A stretch of DNA of 64,000 nucleotides from an uncultured Bacilli bacterium (GTDB lineage: Bacteria > Bacillota_I > Bacilli_A > RF39 > UBA660), in NCBI GenBank assembly GCA_934098705.1, contig CAKOPC010000001.1, forward strand, positions 186,001 to 250,000, given 5' to 3'. The position numbers and the translations under genes are program-made. Below are positions 60,694 through 64,000 of the stretch, one piece after another. The number at the start of each line of letters is the position of its first letter. The first letter of the stretch is position 1. The notes under the pieces are model-generated. The model saw only the letters and a program-made list of their open reading frames with translations. It was not told the DNA's origin and searched no databases.

Positions 60694-61347
60694 CTATTTA
60701 TTATACTTTTCTTTTGTTATTCTCTCTCTTTCGCTTTGTCTATATTCCTCTATTTTTTTATGGTCTCCACTTAAAAGTACATCTGGAACCATCATGCCAT
60801 TAAAACATCTTGGTTTTGTATATACCGGATAATCCAAAAATTCATCATCAAACGACTCATATAAAAGTGAATCATTTGATATAGCACCATCTATTAATCT
60901 TACAACAGAATCACAAATAGCCATCGCAGGAACCTCTCCTCCAGTTAAAATATAATCTCCAATAGAAATACGTTCATCTGCAAAATTTTTTACTCTTTCA
61001 TCAAAGCCCTCATAATGACCGCAAATAATAATTAAATGTTTGTAAGTTTTAAACCTTTTTGCAATACTTTGATTATAAGTTACACCTTCTGGAGTTAAAA
61101 TAATAATATGACTATCATCTGTTTTTATGCTTAAAAGACAATCATATATAGGTTGACAACTTAAAACCATACCAGCTCCACCACCAAAAGGTGTATCATC
61201 AACCTTTTTATGAGGATCTTTTGAATACTCCCTAAAATCATATATATTTATAGAAACAATATTTTTATCTATTGCCCTTTTAATAATAGAAGTATTTAAA
61301 AAACCATCAAACATATCAGGAAATAAAGTTAAAATATCAATTTTCAT
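60694..61347 (-). CDS. trmD: tRNA (guanine-N1)-methyltransferase TrmD
   Basis: SPOUT-class enzyme that makes m1G37 in tRNAs and prevents frameshifting. The 217 residues from the ATG at 61347 (AGGTG upstream) start MKIDILTLFPDMFDGFLNTSII and contain DDTPFGGGAGMVL, the knot motifs IILTPEG, IICGHYEGFDERV and ISIGDYILTGGEVPAM, then the C-terminal domain RCFNGMMVPDVLLSGDHKKIEEYR. Placed after rimM as usual, with one small gene between them. Confidence 0.96.
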   Translation of the reverse strand: MKIDILTLFPDMFDGFLNTSIIKRAIDKNIVSINIYDFREYSKDPHKKVDDTPFGGGAGMVLSCQPIYDCLLSIKTDDSHIIILTPEGVTYNQSIAKRFKTYKHLIIICGHYEGFDERVKNFADERISIGDYILTGGEVPAMAICDSVVRLIDGAISNDSLLYESFDDEFLDYPVYTKPRCFNGMMVPDVLLSGDHKKIEEYRQSERERITKEKYNK

Positions 61348-61357
61348 AAATAACACC

Positions 61358-61846
61358 TCAATAACTTAAAAACCTTGCCATAACATTTCTACTTGGATTA
61401 TATCTTACATAACTTAAAAAATTATCATTAACATCTTTATATATATCTTTTATAACCTTACCATAATTTAAAGAATAATTATTAGGAACAACTAAATTTG
61501 TAATCTTACCATCATTAAATTCAAAATAAGAAGAAGAAACATCTTTAGTTATAATATTTATAACACTCCACTCTACTACTCCTATACTATTTACTAAATA
61601 TAAAAGTGATTCAAAAAATATCTTATCACGATATGAACTATTAGTCATAGTATTTAATACATCAATATTCTTATTAAAACTATTTTTATCACCAGTAGGA
61701 CACATATTATTTCCAAGTAACAAATTAAATTTATTATAATAATAACTATTTAAATTATCAAATATCATACCTATTTGATCACCACTTGATTTACTAAAAA
61801 AATCATTTTCTAATAATTTTAAAACTAATTCTTTTTTAATATTCAT
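61358..61846 (-). CDS. unknown protein between rimM and trmD
   Basis: A 162-residue soluble protein: MNIKKELVLKLLENDFFSKSSGDQIGMIFDNLNSYYYNKFNLLLG, then SYRDKIFFESLLYLVNSIGVVEWSVINIIT and a C-terminal part ending YVRYNPSRNVMARFLSY. Its ATG overlaps the rimM stop (ATGA), so translation is coupled, and trmD begins 11 bases after it ends. Standard Bacillota put a KH-domain protein near here but this has no KH motif. Family not recognised; the operon hints at an RNA or ribosome-related role. Confidence 0.72.
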   Translation of the reverse strand: MNIKKELVLKLLENDFFSKSSGDQIGMIFDNLNSYYYNKFNLLLGNNMCPTGDKNSFNKNIDVLNTMTNSSYRDKIFFESLLYLVNSIGVVEWSVINIITKDVSSSYFEFNDGKITNLVVPNNYSLNYGKVIKDIYKDVNDNFLSYVRYNPSRNVMARFLSY

Positions 61847-62319
61847 AAACCAAGTTCTCCTGCATTTACAATAAATATAATTTTTTTATCTTTATCTATA
61901 CTACTAACAAAATGACTATTATACGGAATATATATATGTTCTAACTTAATTAATATATTATTTGAACCAGCATCAACAATATCAGTAACTTTACCAATAT
62001 ATTTTTTATCATAATAAACATCCATACCTATTAAATCCTCATCTAAATATTTATCACTTAAATAAGTACTATTTTTATCTATATATACACTCTTACCAAT
62101 ATATTTAAGTACTACATTTATATCATCAAAATTATTAATAGTTACCATATCAAACCCCTTATGAGGTCTATAAGATGTTATTTTATAAGGCTCTTTATCT
62201 ATATATATAATATTATTCTTTTTAAATACTAAATCCTTATATTTAAAATAAGACTTAATCTTTAACTCACCCTTTATCCCATGAGTACTTGTTATTTTAC
62301 CAACATAAACATATTCCAT
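61843..62319 (-). CDS. rimM: 16S rRNA processing protein RimM
   Basis: RimM binds ribosomal protein S19 and helps mature the 30S head. The 158-residue protein has the N-terminal barrel with VYVGKITSTHGIKGELKIKS and the PRC-barrel with DEDLIGMDVYYDKKYIGKVTDIVDAGSNNILIKL, ending in the family's I-F-I-V-x-A-G-x-L. It stops with TGA in an ATGA overlap with the next gene, showing that TGA terminates translation in this organism. Confidence 0.95.
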   Translation of the reverse strand: MEYVYVGKITSTHGIKGELKIKSYFKYKDLVFKKNNIIYIDKEPYKITSYRPHKGFDMVTINNFDDINVVLKYIGKSVYIDKNSTYLSDKYLDEDLIGMDVYYDKKYIGKVTDIVDAGSNNILIKLEHIYIPYNSHFVSSIDKDKKIIFIVNAGELGL

Positions 62320-62370
62320 AATAATTCCTACCTATAAACTAATTATACAATAAAATATATAAAAGTAAAA

Positions 62371-62411
62371 GAAAAACATCTAAAATTAATACCTAAATAC
62401 TAATTTAGATG
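62371..62411 (-). terminator. terminator after the right-edge surface protein
   Basis: On the minus strand CATCTAAA pairs with TTTTAGATG across a long AT-rich loop, followed by a T run, about 35 bases after the stop at 62446. Confidence 0.6.
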
Positions 62412-62445
62412 CTTATCTTTATTATCCTTATTACCATTATTTATG

Positions 62446-64000
62446 CTATTTAACAATGTATGGGTCATCAGCTGTACCTATGCCTGCCACTATGGTGTCT
62501 GGTTTTAGAGAAATCACCGGAGAAACAATAAAAGAAGGATTTGATGTACTTACTGTATATATCATAGAACCATTTATCCAAACACGTGGAATATCACTAA
62601 ATCCACCAGTACTTAATAATAAGTAATCTTTATTGCTTTTGATATATGCGCTATAATTACTACCAATATGATTGGGATAATTTCCTGCATGAATTATCTC
62701 GTCATATGTTAGTAATCCTATCTTTGCTTTTAATGTTCCATAACCATTTGCATCAATACTACACTTAAAATTTGATGTATAATTAGAATATAATGGTACT
62801 GTTACATTTCCAGCAACCGCCTCATTACTTTGCCATGCAACTTTAAATTGTTCGCAAAATTCTGTATCTGCTATATATTTTTCATAACTTTTTAGTTTTT
62901 CATCATACCATGTATCAACTACATGTTTTATGCCACCTTCTACATCACTATTACTATAATACATATAGGTATAATTATCTCCATTTGGATTAAATTCATA
63001 TGTTGTATCATTATTTATTCCTCCACTTAATAACACCCTGATACTACCATCTTCATTTATTCTTACTATTTTCCAGCTAAATCCAGCAAACATTAAATTA
63101 TTATTGGTTACTTCCCCTCTATAATAATATGTTGGTCTTCCATCATTTGTATCTGTTGATACATATAGTCCAGATGTATCATTTGCATCATTATATGTCT
63201 TACTTAGATTTGGAGTCAAGGAAAGAACATTACTATTATTCGTGCCTAATATTAGTTGTTTTAAAGATAGTTTTTCTACTTTTATACTTTCTGTAGTTCC
63301 ATAGCCTTTTATTTTAAATTTAAATGTTTCACTTGTTGAAGAAACATTTGTTGTTATCCATTTACTATTATATGCCTGCCCTTCACACATTTCTTTTGTT
63401 ATTAAACATCCACCATTTACATATTTGCCTCCATGAAGAATGCAATTTTCCTCATTCGTTCTTTCATCTAAGCATCCATCATTAGTCCATTTCATGTTTT
63501 TTTCAACACACCCCTGTTGATTAAAACCATAACAATATCCATCATCATCTGTTGGCAACTTATAATTCTCATCTATCCATGCTTTTAATGTATATGTATG
63601 TACTTCACTTCCACTTATTATATCTGTTAATAAAACATGACTATCCATAATATTTTCTATATAAAGTGGCTTAAAACTAGATATTAGTTCCCCTTTATTT
63701 TCTGTAAAGCCTGTTGCTACATTATTACCTTTTTTTAAATATATTTTTATATAGTCTTGTGTTAATGTGTTTCCTTCTTGTATATCTGTTATACCTAAAG
63801 CATAATTTACCTTAGTATCTCCTGTTATATCACTTGTAACAGTAAATGTCATTTGTGAATTAGTATCAGTATTTGCTAAGCCTTCACTATCTGTTTCTGG
63901 GTACCTATTTTGAATACTAATATTATTCACATCATTAAATGTAATTACTATATGTCCTGTTTGTATTACATTTTCCTTTGTTCCACTGCCAGTAAATGTA
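62446..64000 (-). CDS. TasA-like surface protein with large C-terminal module (5' end beyond window)
   Basis: The frame is open through the window end; 63930 is a GTG inside the frame, not a start. Visible (about 517 residues): the TasA/camelysin-like N-part (FTGSGTKENVIQTGHIVITFND, RYPETDSEGLANT), a cysteine-rich insertion (about residues 160-215 of the visible part: YCYGFNQQGCVEKN, GCLDERTNEENC, GGCLITKEMCEGQ) and a C-terminal ~250-residue module (KQLILGTNNSN, TYYYRGEVTNNNLMF, AGFSWKIVRINEDGS, YIADTEFCEQFK, GLLTYDEIIHAGNYP, FIVSPVISL) shared with the gene at 1-1412. Eight cysteines in the insertion suggest disulphides outside the cell. Likely an exported surface or matrix protein; binding partner unknown. 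Confidence 0.7.
   Translation of the reverse strand, partial: TFTGSGTKENVIQTGHIVITFNDVNNISIQNRYPETDSEGLANTDTNSQMTFTVTSDITGDTKVNYALGITDIQEGNTLTQDYIKIYLKKGNNVATGFTENKGELISSFKPLYIENIMDSHVLLTDIISGSEVHTYTLKAWIDENYKLPTDDDGYCYGFNQQGCVEKNMKWTNDGCLDERTNEENCILHGGKYVNGGCLITKEMCEGQAYNSKWITTNVSSTSETFKFKIKGYGTTESIKVEKLSLKQLILGTNNSNVLSLTPNLSKTYNDANDTSGLYVSTDTNDGRPTYYYRGEVTNNNLMFAGFSWKIVRINEDGSIRVLLSGGINNDTTYEFNPNGDNYTYMYYSNSDVEGGIKHVVDTWYDEKLKSYEKYIADTEFCEQFKVAWQSNEAVAGNVTVPLYSNYTSNFKCSIDANGYGTLKAKIGLLTYDEIIHAGNYPNHIGSNYSAYIKSNKDYLLLSTGGFSDIPRVWINGSMIYTVSTSNPSFIVSPVISLKPDTIVAGIGTADDPYIVK

Noticed and set aside
63930..63930. GTG at 63930 as the start of the right-edge surface protein
   Set aside because: The reading frame continues upstream to the window end with TasA-like sequence (TGSGTKENVIQTGHI), so the gene starts outside.
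1..64000. Mycoplasma genetic code (TGA = Trp)
   Set aside because: Trp codons are TGG throughout, and rimM (61843) and the M16 protease (33308) end in TGA with tight or overlapping downstream genes.
1..64000. rRNA operon, replication origin, complete insertion sequence or prophage
   Set aside because: No rRNA-like sequence, DnaA-box cluster, complete transposase gene with inverted repeats, or phage structural gene was seen.

Overview
The window is a single low-GC, gene-dense stretch of a Gram-positive-type (Bacillota/Bacilli) chromosome. It carries a wall-building penicillin-binding protein, an LtaS-like enzyme, a LytR-CpsA-Psr protein, SepF/DivIVA division factors, a T-box in front of pheST, RecU, YlxM, RNase J, YmfF/YmfH-type M16 proteases and the spore-coat ATPase SpoIVA. 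TGA is used as a stop (rimM and the active M16 protease end in it) and Trp is TGG, so the code is the standard bacterial one, not the Mycoplasma code. Very short intergenic spaces, low GC, a shortened RimP and decaying gene copies suggest a streamlined, host-associated uncultured Bacilli lineage (an RF39-like gut bacterium is my best guess, from gene content only). Nothing here identifies the species.

Layout. 1-1412: 3' part of a surface protein. 1478-6552: rimP-nusA-rnpM-infB-rbfA-truB operon read leftwards, with a terminator-like hairpin in its leader and a divergent spacer holding a 32-codon ORF. 6915-10416: recU-pbp1. 10448-12507: LCP/PASTA protein. 12605-19011: envelope genes (PopT-type lipid carrier transporter, GT2, LtaS-like), a NUDIX gene and a small duplicated family of unknown proteins; tRNA-Cys follows. 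19381-23192: a dockerin-bearing glucosaminidase directly followed by a membrane-anchored cohesin protein. 23221-28569: nth, dnaD, cca, hup, a TasA/camelysin-like protein, spoIVA and a helicase remnant. 28594-31310: NUDIX, ylxM-ftsY, rpsD. 31348-38946: ftsK-deoD-M16-M16-parE. 39256-43169: YetF-like protein, an RNase J with a decayed active site, divIVA, sepF, FxLYD-like protein. 43356-47026: T-box-pheS-pheT. 47055-53419: rbgA, rnhB, radical SAM, topA, then an unusual ClpX-like AAA+ protein with a free-standing copy of its novel N-domain. 53419-57577: a scarred accessory island (three rhuM copies, broken dinD, recombinase fragment, two rbgA 5'-end copies). 57637-62319: oxidoreductase, small protein, lepB, rplS, two unknown proteins, trmD and rimM. 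62446-64000: a second large surface protein, paralogous to the one at the left edge.

Functionally the window combines information-processing genes with cell-envelope assembly. The most original parts are (i) the ClpX-like unfoldase plus lone N-domain protein, (ii) the two-gene cohesin/dockerin pair that would tether a peptidoglycan hydrolase to the membrane, (iii) a family of secreted TasA-like proteins, two of them fused to a repeated C-terminal module, and (iv) the rhuM/dinD/rbgA mosaic, which looks like repeated recombination at the 5' end of rbgA.
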